Positions 10,806 through 21,600 of a stretch of 37,085 nucleotides of DNA are shown here, piece by piece. Below the pieces are notes generated by a model that did not search any database, had not been told where the DNA came from, and was given only the letters and a program-made list of their open reading frames with translations. How positions within the stretch are numbered: the first letter of the stretch is position 1; every line of letters begins with the position of its first letter. Source of the stretch: Phanerochaete sordida. Lineage: Eukaryota > Basidiomycota > Agaricomycetes > Polyporales > Phanerochaetaceae. Both the position numbers and the translations under genes were made by a program. The stretch is from positions 1-37,085 of the forward strand of contig BPQB01000149.1 of assembly GCA_019973155.2 (NCBI GenBank), in the 5' to 3' direction.

Positions 10806-12653
10806 ATGCGCCACTCGGGAGAGATCCGCCACGCGATGCGCCAGCTGGCGTCGCACCCGCCGCGCGAGCCGTCGATGTGGCAGGCGACCGCGCTGCGCGC
10901 GTTCACGACGTCGCTCATGAACCAGAACACGGCCGCCGAGATCGCGCGCAGCAAGGAGGCCGGCGCCGCGAGCGAAACGCACGACGTCACCGCCATGGAC
11001 CGCCTCCTCCGCGCCGTGCGCCAGCGCGTGCGCCCCGAGCGCCACACGTGAGTCCCTCTGCTCTGTGGGTGATGGGGGCGGGGCTGATGAGGTGCAGGTC
11101 GTTCACGATGCGCGCCGGCGTGTCGTGGTCCGAGTCGCTGCGGCGCTCGCGCGAGGGCACGCCCGAGCCCTCGCCCGGCGCGGGCGGCCCCGCCGCACAC
11201 GAGGCCGTGCCGCGCACGATGGCGGACTCGTACAGCGAGGAGCGCCTGCGCTTCGCGCGCGAGCCGGGGCTGCTCGAGGCGTACACGAACACGGGCGGCG
11301 GCGTGCGCACGGGGATGCTCATGGAGCACCTCGACTCGCTCGCGGGCGCGATCGCGTACAAGCACATGCTGGGCCCCGTGCTGCGCCTCGCGGACGAGGC
11401 CGCGCTGCCGTTCTACCTCGTCACCGCGAGCGTCGACCGGCTCGACGTGCTTGCGGACATCGCGCCCGTCAGGGATATCCGGTTGAGCGGGCAGGTGATA
11501 CATGTCGGGCGCACGTCGATTGAGGTCGCCGTGCGCATGGAGGGGATTAATGAGGATGGGAGCGAGGAGACGGTCATGCTCGGTACGTGGCGGCCGTGAA
11601 TGGGCGGCATCAGCATCTGACGGTTCCGCAGGCCGCTTCTGCATGGTCTGCCGCGACAGCAAGACACACAAGTCCTTCCAAGTAAACCCGCTCGTGCTCG
11701 AGACGCCCGAGGACCAGGAGCTCTTCCGCATCGGCGAGGGTGCGCCCCTCCCCCCCCCTCTTCTCTGAAATCCTCCCGCTCACGCGCCCTCCCGCAGCAC
11801 ACAAGAACCGCCGCACGACGGCCGCGAGCCAGTCGCTCGCGAAGGTGCCGCCGTCGTCCGTCGAGGCCGAGGCGCTGCACGCGCTGCACCTGCAGGCGCA
11901 GGACGGCGCGAGCGAGCTGTACGCCGCGAGCGACGAGCGCGTGCCCATGGCCGCGACGCGCCTCGAGAAGACGATGACGATGTACCCGCAGGAGCGAAAG
12001 TGAGCACCGCCGCACCCGATAGCGAATATGAGCTGATATCGCCTCCCCGCGCAGCATCCACCAGAAGATCTTTGGCGGTGCGTGCGATCCGCGAGAGTGG
12101 GCAGTCGGGTGCTGACGCGCGCGCAGGCTACCTGATGCGGCTCGCGTACGAGCTCGGGTACTCGAACGCGACGCTCTTCGCGCGCTCGCCGCTGCGCTTC
12201 CTCTCGCTCGACAGCATCTCGTTCGCGCGCCCCGTGCCGATCGGCTCCGTGCTCCGCCTCAAGTCGTACATCGTGCACACGACCGCGACGAAGGAGTTTC
12301 CCGTGCTCATCGTGCGCCCCCTCCCTCCTTCTCTCGCACTGACGCTAACGCGCGCGCGCTGCAGCACGTCACGGTGAAGGCGAGCGCGGTCGACATCGAG
12401 ACGGGCAAGGAGGAGACGACGAACGACTTCCGCTTCACGTGGTGCCGCGAGGACGGCGCGGCGCTCCCGCGCACCGTCGTGCCCGTCTCCTACCAAGGTG
12501 CGCCCCCCCCCCCCCTACACTCCCCCGCTGCTCCCGCTCACGCACGCCGCAGAGGCGATGATGTGGATCGAGGGCAAGCGCGCGCTGGACCTCGGCACCG
12601 AGATCCGCGGGCTGCGCACGGTCAAGCACCTGCTCCAGCCGGAGGACCAGTGA
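10806..12653 (+). CDS. ACOT9-like acyl-CoA thioesterase, copy B
   Basis: Eight exons (10806-11047, 11098-11582, 11632-11739, 11798-11999, 12055-12077, 12127-12311, 12365-12497, 12553-12653) give 492 aa. The two hotdog domains align with copy A along the whole length: the Met-Glu-His-Leu-Asp-Ser-Leu-Ala-Gly helix at about 11320, the Arg-Phe-Cys-Met-Val-Cys-Arg-Asp segment at 11634 and the Phe-Gly-Gly-Tyr-Leu-Met-Arg-Leu helix at about 12071-12140. Expected activity is acyl-CoA hydrolysis. The N-terminus differs from copy A and begins with about 55 unrelated residues; a mitochondrial signal is possible but less clear. Met codons at 10836 and 10872 are alternative starts. A 23-nt exon (12055-12077) is unique to this copy, while two introns of copy A are absent. 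The ATG follows a C/A-rich leader. Confidence 0.87.
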
Positions 12654-13563
12654 GCTCGCACGGCACGCATAGATGGGTGACGTGGAAAACGCGGGTGGGG
12701 CGGCGCGCATGGCACAGTGCCGGCCTGGCCCTGCTGCTGGCCGGGTGGGCACCCCGGGTCGGGATCGCTTTTTATGATGTTCTTCACACTCTTGGACTGG
12801 CTTCGGTCTCACTCAACACATAGACTGTACTCTATATAGAAAAGCGGCTGGAACAGCCTGCTTGCACATGTATCACTTACCGATTGGGTCTCCTCGAATA
12901 TACTTTCTGAGGGCAACGCGCGCGACCGTCGCGAGCTCGAGACGCTGAGATGCGGTGGAAGCCGGGCCTGCGTGGGGAACGCAGGCTGCGGTCTGCGGTG
13001 CACGGGGTCCCGCGTCGGAGCACCAACCGCGATCTGCGCCCCCTGCCAAATTTGAACCGTGTCGCAGTCCGCCAGCGCCGTCTGCCGCCGCGCCTGCTCG
13101 CCCCGCCGGCCCTTGCACCCGCGCAGCCGCAGGATGCGCCACCGCGCACGTGCTGCCCAACCGGTGAGTGCGCGGCGCTCGATCGCAGGGGCCGCAGTGC
13201 CCAAGCGCGAGGAGGCCCTAACACGCGCGTTTCTCCCAGATCCGCCGACCTCTCAAGACACGCGAAGGCATCCCGGCTGCTGCGACTCTCTAGCGGACTT
13301 TATCTTTGGGGTAACGCAGGTGTGTGTGCGCTGTGCAGGCCCCGCAGCGTCCCGGGCTCATCAGCGCGTGTAAGCGCGCATCAGGTGCAGGCCCCGCGGC
13401 CACTGCGTCGGACTTTCCACGGTCACGACCCTGCTTGAGGCGCATATAGTTGTGGCACGCGCACCTTGCTTTTGTACCAACACCACCGACCACTTCTGAA
13501 GTGGCACACCCCGGTAGCCCCTGTCAAACAGAGCAAGGCGACGACTTGCTTTTCTGCACACGA
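12654..13563. other. Intergenic region
   Basis: No gene supported. It holds the 3' region of ACOT9 copy B and the upstream region of the ERCC6L2-like gene. A weak TATA-like CATATAG lies near 13443, about 120 bp before the proposed ATG. Confidence 0.4.
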
Positions 13564-16500
13564 ATGTCCCAGCGAAAAATGGGCGACGGTGGCGGTAATG
13601 TGTCTGCTCGCTGCTGTGTGCTACGCGGACTCACAACGCTGTAGAGCCGTCCAGCTCGAAGGGTCGTGCTACTCCGCAAGGCAAGTTCGACCCCATCACC
13701 ACATACCTTCTACTAAACTGTATGCACCAGCCGACTCCGACTCCGACTTTCTCGCGGACATGCGCATCGAGCCCAAACCTGTGAAGAAAAAGGCCACACG
13801 GAAAAGGGCCGCTCGACGCGACGAAGACAGCGATTACGAGGAGCGCACAGGCGGCACACGCAAGAAGGCTGCGGGTAAGAAGACTGGCCGCCGGCGTGGC
13901 GTTTCTTCCGCGGGCCACAACCCCCTCCTCAAATACTTTGGTAAAGTCCCCGCCCGCCCCGCCCGTCTACTCGTCGGCCTGACACTCGAGCAGGAGACCT
14001 CGGCATCGACGCCGTGTCCGACTCCGAAGAGTCACAGAAGGAACTGCCCAACGGCACAAACGTGCTACCGTCGTCAGACGAAGACGCGGACGGCGAGCAG
14101 GAAGACGACGGCACCCCCGAGCAAGAGGCCCTGCCACGGACCTTCGCGATCGTCCTCGAAAACATGAAGGCCCGCGCAGCGGCCGGCAACACCCCGTCCA
14201 CTCCAGACGCGGAGCCTCGCCCCCCAGCCGGTAGGTTATACCCTTCAGTACCCTCATTTGAGCAGCCCCAAGCTGAACCTCACACCAGACCCGGAGCCCG
14301 AGCTCTCACCGTCCCCCCGCAGGCCACCCAAGCGCAAATGGCAGCCACGCAAGTCCAAGCCGCTCCCGCCGTCCAAACGCGCGCGGTTCGAGACATCGCC
14401 TTCCGCGCCCCCCGCACCGCCTTCCCACCCGCCGACCGAGGACGACGAATCGCTCACGGAGCCCGAGCCCGAGCTCCCGCCGCAGAGCTCGCCCGTGTCC
14501 CGACCTGCGTTGGCGGGAGGCGGCGCAGAGGACGAGTCCGTCACGGAGCCGGAGGAAGAGCCGGCGCCGCGCCCCAAGCAGCAGGACGCGGACGACGGCT
14601 CGGAGACCGTGCCCGAGTCTGAGGCCGAGCAGGCGCAGACGAAGGTTCAGGCTGTGGATGAGGAGTCGCTCACTGAGCCTGAGGAGATCGAAGCTAGCCA
14701 GGCGGACGCCGGTCAAGGCTCGGACGGCGAGAGCTCGGGCGACGACGACGGCTTCGTGAGTACATCCGCTAATTCGCGCCGCGCCGCGGAGGGCTCTCAA
14801 CGGTGATTCACTGACCGCCTGTCTCCCAGGGCCAGCGCCCGTCCTTCCCGCTCAAACCCGGCCAGGCGCCCCTCGGGCCACACGTCCTCTCCACGTCACA
14901 CGTGCACGTGCCGTCCGCGGTCGCCGACGGCGGCCCCGCGGACCCACACGACCACTTCGCGCGGGCGCCGCACGCCGTGCAGATCCCCGCGAGCGCGAAC
15001 ACGTACCTGCGCGCGTACCAGCGCGCGGGCGTCGAGGCGCTGTTCCGGTGGTACGCCGCGGGGCGCGGCGGCTGCCTCGGCGACGACATGGGCCTCGTGC
15101 GTCCCCTCCCCTCTCTCCCACACCCGACGGACGCTGACCGGCTGAAATTTGCGCGCGCCAGGGCAAGACGGTGCAGATCGCGTGCTTCCTGGGCGCGATC
15201 ATGCAGAAGACGGGCACTTACCGCGACCTGCACCGCCGCCACAAACACGTCTCGGCCCTGCAGGACGCGGTGCTCCGGCAGCGCCCGCGCGGCGGCGCGC
15301 GCGCGCCCGTGCGCGACTGGGAGAAGGCGCTCCCGCGCGCGGACGCGCGCTGGCCGACCGCGCTCGTCGTCGTGCCCAGCACGCTCGTCGGGAACTGGGA
15401 GCGCGAGTTCGACGCCGTGAGTCGGTGGTGTGTGTGATTTTTTTTTTGGGGGGGAGGCTGATGGCAGTGTGTGCGCAGTGGGGCTTCTTCGAGGTCGTGA
15501 CGTTCGCGGCGAGCGTGAAGCCCGAGATGCGCGAGGCCGCGCTGAAGGACTTCCGCATGGGGCGTGCTGACATCTGTGCGTGCTGCCCCTTTGCCGCTGC
15601 CCCTTTCGCTGCTGACCCGCGCCGCTGCTGACCCCCGCCGCCGCTGACCCGCGCCGCTGCTGACTCCCGCGCAGTGCTGACGACGCACGAGCTCGCGCGC
15701 GACCTCATCGAGCGCTTCGAGGCCCTCGCGATTTCCGTCGTCATCGTCGACGAGGCGCACAAGGTGAAGGACCCCGCGCGCAAGATCACGCGCGCGTTCC
15801 ACCGCTTCGCGTGCAAGCGGCGCGTCGCGCTCACCGGCACCGGTGCGTCCGTCCTACACATCCGCGCGGCCGAGACGTGGCTGACGGCGGTGTGGCTGAC
15901 GGCGGTGTGGCGGCGCAGCGATCCAGAACAACTTCGACGAGCTCTGGGCGCTGCTCGACTGGACGTGCCCCGGCGCGCTCGGCACGCGCAAGCAGTGGCA
16001 GGCGTACGTGTCGCACCCGCTCACGCGCGCGCAGTCGCGGTCTGCGTCGGCGGACGAGAAGCTCCGCGGGATCGTGCGCCCCTCCCCTCCCCTCTGCCAG
16101 ATTGCCCGCTGACGCACGCGCGCAGGCGGTGTCCAAGATCCTGGTCGAGCAGGTCCTCCCGCAGTTCTTCCTGCGGCGCACGAAGGACCTGCTGCGCGAC
16201 CAGCTCCCGCGCAAGACGGACGAGGTCGTGTTCTGCCCGCTCACGCCGACGCAGACCGCGGTCTACCGCCGCATCATCGAGAGCGCGCCCGTGCAGAACC
16301 TCGTGCGCAAGGACGAGCCGTGCGACTGCGGGAGCCGCAAGCGGTGCGTCCCCCGCCGGCAGCCCTTCGCGACATCGCCTGACCCATATGTCGCAGACGC
16401 GCACAGTGCTGCCACAGGTTCGACAAGGCGGACCTCTTCCGGTACATGAGCACGCTCATCAAGGTCTCGAACCACCTCGCGCTCATCCTGCCCGGTACGC

Positions 16501-18337
16501 CTTCCTTCTCCACACGTGTCGCACGCACACTGACACCGCGCACCCAGCGCCGACGGACACGCCCGAGCAGCTCGCGCGCAACAGGGCGCTGTCGAAGCTG
16601 GCCTTCGGCGCGGACCGCGTCCCGGGCTACGGCGCCGCGATGCTCGAGCCGCAGTTCTGCGGGAAGTGGCTGGTGCTCCAGCTGCTGCTGCGCGAGTGGC
16701 GCAGGGACGCGGCGAACAAGGTGCTCGTGTTCACGAAGTCCGTGAAGCTGCTCGAGATGCTCGAGTTCCATCTGGATGCGGAGGGTGCGCACCGGGCGCT
16801 GTGTGTCGGTGTTTTGCTCATTGGGATGCAGGGATTGGGTTTGTGAAGCTCGATGGCTCGACGAAGCAGACGGATCGCATGCCGCTGATCGACACGTTCC
16901 ACGAAGACCCTGACATCTTTGTGTTCCTCATCTCGACCCTCGCGGGCGGCACCGGCTTGAATTTGACTGGTGCCAACAAGGTCGTCATCTTCGGTACGTC
17001 CCGTGCGCCATCACCCGCCGGCTCGCGCTGACCCTCCGTTTCCCAGATCCTAACTGGAGTACGTAGCCACATCCCGCTCATTTCACACACTTCTCTAACG
17101 CTCTCCAGATCCCGCGCACGACCTGCAGGCGATGGACCGCGCGTACCGCATCGGGCAGACGCGCGACGTGGCCGTGTGCCGGCTGCTCGGCGCGGGCTCG
17201 CTCGAGGAGCTCATCTACGCGCGCCAGGTGTACAAGCAGCAGCAGATGGCCGTCGGGTACACCGCGAGCGCGCAGACGCGCTACTTCGAGGGCGTGCAGG
17301 GCGACAAGAGCCGCCAGGGCGAGCTCTTCGGCATCAAGAACATCTTTGGCCTCGCCGAGGGCGAGGTCCGCACCAAGATGGCGGTAAGTGCGTGGCTGGG
17401 TGGTTCGTGTGCGTGGGCTGATGGTGTGTGTGGTGCTAGATCGAGAAGGCGACGCTCGCGGACCTCGACTGGGCGTTGGCGAATATGGAGGCGAAGGCGA
17501 AGCAGCCGGCCGCGAAGAAGAAGGACGACTGGGTGTACGAGGCCGAGCAGAAAGGGAAGAAGGAAGATGTACGTATCTCGCATGTGCTGCATTTCGTGGA
17601 AGCTGACACTAGGGCACAGGGCGACCTTCACGGCCTAGGTGCACTGCTCTTCGACGACGGTAGGGAGCCACACACTTGCACCAAGCCACGCACACTGACC
17701 GCTTCTTGCAGACGCGCCAGCTATCGACGACAGAGACAACGAGATCTCAAAAACTCTGCGCGACGTCGGCATCACCTACACGCACCGCAACGAGAACCTC
17801 ATCGCGAACAACCGCATCGAGGGCGAGAAAATCAAAGCACTCATGGAGGTACGCACGCGATCCCTCTCAGCCACACTCCACACCTGACTCGATGTGCACA
17901 GGGCAAGAAGAAGGCGCGCAAGGAGGAGAAGGCCGCGAAGCAGGCAAAGGGCAAGGGCAAGGCGGCGCCCAAGAAAGACGACGACTGGCCGCCCAAGAAG
18001 GGCCCCCGCAAGTCGTCTGCGGAGCGACCGATGAAGTGCGTCGCCGCCCCTCCCTGGTCCATACCCATGCTAACCGAAATGCTAACCGAAATGCTAGCCG
18101 GCTGCTCCAGCGGCGCGCCGCCCTCGTGGGGCTCGGCATGATCTCGGAGTGGGACGGCGTGCACAAGTTCGCGGGCGAATTGTGAGCTGGCACTGCCTCT
18201 CGTTTGACTCGCTGGCTGACGAGATGTTCGCTAGCTTGAAGATGGGCCAGGAGCAGCAGGAGGACATCCTCCGCAAGCTGGACGAATGGGCGAAGGAGAA
18301 TGCGAGCACTGCCACTGCGTCGCGCTCTAGGATTTGA
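13564..18337 (+). CDS. ERCC6L2-like SNF2-family DNA translocase
   Basis: Twenty-one exons give 1164 aa: 13564-13594, 13731-13940, 13994-14230, 14289-14755, 14830-15096, 15162-15416, 15479-15575, 15675-15842, 15919-16073, 16126-16343, 16418-16494, 16548-16784, 16832-16993, 17047-17058, 17109-17383, 17440-17568, 17620-17659, 17712-17848, 17902-18035, 18098-18181, 18235-18337. Residues 1-320 are disordered: basic, then acidic. The helicase core has motif I Asp-Asp-Met-Gly-Leu-Gly-Lys-Thr (400-407, split by an intron), Asp-Glu-Ala-His (547-550), and motif VI ending Arg-Ile-Gly-Gln (about 878-881). The segment after motif VI, Arg-Gln-Val-Tyr-Lys-Gln-Gln then Arg-Tyr-Phe-Glu-X-Val-Gln-Gly and Gln-Gly-Glu-Leu-Phe-Gly-Ile, matches ERCC6L2 rather than Rad54 or Rad26. 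The C-terminal Tyr-Thr-His-X-Asn-Glu-Asn region supports this. In animals ERCC6L2 acts in double-strand-break end joining. Exon 1 is the weakest part; the Met at 13761 is an alternative start. Confidence 0.87.
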
Positions 18338-18602
18338 CAGCGGTTCTGCGCAGGGTATTGTGAAAGATCCGCTATATCGTGTTTTTATCATCATTTATGC
18401 GCTGTTTGTTAGGATACCCGCCATATCATGTAGTAGCCCTCGCTTTCTCTTATATCCACATACACACCGTGTTCTCAATGACCTTGCATGACCTCTTGCC
18501 CTCCGACCTCCTACCAAATCCTTCCGATATTCTGATCCCTATCTTCAACATGCACTCGACTGATCGCAGAATAATGCAAGCAGGGTCTAGCACAGCGAAA
18601 CT
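18338..18602. other. Short convergent 3' intergenic spacer
   Basis: This 265-bp spacer separates the 3' ends of the + strand ERCC6L2-like gene and the - strand MLKL-like gene, so the two 3' UTRs must be short or overlap. It is clearly AT-richer than the flanking exons. Confidence 0.6.
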
Positions 18603-21600
18603 CTAGTCAAAATCCTCTGCACACAGCCTCACATAGTTCATGAACCCGTACGCCCTGGGCACAGTCAGCACCCGTCGCCTCCAGATAGCACGCCACTCAC
18701 CCGTCCGAGACCCACACACACCGCGCGCCCTGCGCCTGCGCCTGCGCGGGCTGCTGCGGGAGGCAGACCGGGGTGTCCTGCACTCGCACGCCGAACTCGC
18801 GCGCCTCGGACGTGAAGACGTACGACGGTAGCGGCGGCGGCGGCGCGAAGCCGTGCATGTGGTGATGATGCCCTGGAAAGCCGTGTTGGCCCGCAAATCC
18901 GCCACGCGGCGGGAAGCCCGGCGCGTGCTGTGGCGGGAAGGCCTGCCGCGGCGCGCCGAAGGAAGGCGGCGAGGAGCGGACGTCGTGCACCTTCAGGCGG
19001 AGCTCTGTGCCGGAGCGCGTCACTGTGCGGCTAGGGCATCAGCACGGCCTCGAATGCGGTGATGAAAGGAGGACGCACCGAGCATGAGCTCCTCGGGCCG
19101 CACGCCGTGCATCCGCGCGAGTGCGGGGGCACGCGCGAGAAGGAGCGCCCACGCTGCGTTGACATCCGCAGTGTACGTGCAGTGGAGCGCGTGTACCGTC
19201 AGGCGGGCGCCCGGGGAGGTGAGGATCGGCCAGCTATGTGTTTTGGTTAGCAACACCGCGGGTAGTCGGGGAAGGTAAGCGTACCCGAGCACCCCACCGC
19301 CCGCCTCGAACGCCTGCAGCTCCGTCTTCTCGAAGCGGCCGCCATCGAAGGACATCGTCCACCCGCCGTGGTCCGGCCGCACCTCCAGCGCCGCCTCCCC
19401 GTGCACGGCGTCGTCGAGGACATTGCACACCCGCACGAAGCGGTCGAACCCGCCGTACGCCCAGAGCGCCTCGGGCTTCTCTGCGGCAGCGCTGGTGTCG
19501 GCTTTGCTCGTTTGCGGACGGATGTACCCGACGTCGCCGACGCGGAAGAGGTACGGCGGGACGAAGTTGTTGCTCCACGCGACGCCGTGCGTGCCTGCAC
19601 GCAGCGCGACGTCGCGCAAGCGCCGCAGCGTGAGCTTCTCCGTGCGATTCTCCACCGTTGTCTTCTCCGCGGCATCAGCGTCGTCCTCGTCGCCGTACAA
19701 GTCGAGGAGATCGTCCATCTCGTCGCGCTCGTCCTCTAACAGCGGAGCGGGCGCCGGCGGCGGGGCGATGGCCCGGGCCAGCGCGTCGAGGCGCGCGAGC
19801 GCGGCGGGCGGCGCGTCGTTGCCCGGCAGGAGCGTGCGCGCCAGCAGCGCAAGATGGTTTGCCTTTTCTTGCCTCACGGGGTCCACTGCAAATATCACAA
19901 TCAGCATCCGCATTCCACCGCGGTGCTAAGGCACATACGCGCGTCGTACAGATCGACAAGCCGCCCCACGCGCCCGCGGTTCGGCAGCACCTGCAGCGCA
20001 TCAGCACCCACCGTCTAACGCTCGATCAGAAGGAGGGGGCGCGCACCGCGAGCCAGACGTCGCGCACGCTCCACGCGAGCCCAAAGTTGCGGTACGTCGT
20101 GCCGCGGACTGCGGCGGGGTCGGGGAGGCCGACGACGACCTTGGTCGCCGAGTGCGGCGCGATGCGCAGCGCGGCGCGCTCGATGTGGTCCTGCGCCTGT
20201 GACTCGGAGAGCGCGAGCTGGCGCTGGAGGTAGAGCGCTGCGTCCTACGGGGTGTCAGCGGGAGACGTAGGGCAGAGGGGTAAGCGGAAATACCAGGGTT
20301 TCTTTGTACTGCGAGGGTGTGAGCGGGATGTGGGTGGAGAGAGGGGGATGGACGTACGAAGCCGATCAGGAGTGTCGCGCACTCGAGCAGGCTTGCGTTA
20401 GCGAGCACGGAGAGGAGAAGTGCTTGTGGGAGGCGTGTCTGCACTGGCGACGCATAGATTCAGCCGAGGGCGGCCAGGACGCGGTTCGTGGAGCGTACCG
20501 TTTGCCAGTAAGATGAACGGTGTGGGCGCGTCCGTGCCCGAGTAGCCTATCATTTCTGGCAGATTCGGATGACTATCCGTCATCAGTTCTCGATCCCCTC
20601 AGCCCTCGTGATACTTACTAGACATTCTGCAGTGTTTTCACGTCCCTCAGCCACCTCTATCCACCCAGCATTAGCCGGTCATCACCCGAGTTCAGTTGCA
20701 TCGCACGCACCCTTGCAGCTCTCGTCCTACCATGCGACTCATCGCCAGCAGCGTACGGCACCATGAGGACCGTGCGCCCTTCGATCTCGACCTCGCGTGC
20801 CCCGGCCCACCAGCCATTTGCGAGCCGCGCCTTCTTGCGGCGGCTCGGGCGGAGCGCGGCGCTGTCGTATCGCTGAAACTACACAGCACACTCAGTGTGT
20901 GCCTTCTTGGGTAGAAGCAGGGTACATACGCCTTTGTCGTCGAACAGCGCGAGCTCGGCGAGGAAAGCCTGCTCCTCAGGGTCGAGGTCGTCCTCGGCCT
21001 CGTCTCCGACCTCGTCGAGCGGTTCGGAGTATGTGGGCGAGTCGACGAGCGTTGTTGGAGTTGGTGGGAGCGGGCGCTGCGGCGGGGGCAGGGACACGGC
21101 CGAGCTCGATGCTAAGCTCGGGGTGTGTTCGGGGATGAGCACGTAGTCCGAATCGCTCGAGCTGCGGGACGCGAGGGACGGCGTCCACGACGCCGTGCTC
21201 GAGCGCGACGTCACCGACGTATCCTCCTTGGACGACCGCGAGCCCTCGCCCGCCGCGCCGCGCGCGGGGCTGTATGGCGGGAGCGTCTCCGCGGTCGAGA
21301 CCGCGTCCGACGCCCTCTTGCCCGAGCCCTTGTGCCCGGCGACGCTGACGCGGGGGTCGCCGACGGCGCGGTGGATGTGTATGAGCGTGACGATCTGGAG
21401 CGAGCGCGCGGCGTCGTCGACGGCGGCGTGGTACTCGCCGAGCGCGGTCTCAATCGCGCCCTTGCGCAGGAGGCGGTCGTGCCACTTGCCCTCGATGTCG
21501 CGCTGCAGATCGGCGTGCAGGCTCTCGAGTGTCCTGCGGACGTGTCAGCGCGCGCGTGGGGAGAGGGCGCGCGGGGGTTACCGCTCGAATTTCGCGAGGT

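Noticed and set aside
10193..11599. Long + frame reaching far upstream of ACOT9 copy B
   Set aside because: Only its 3' part coincides with the thioesterase exon; the upstream part is unstructured and the spliced start at 10806 fits the paralog better.
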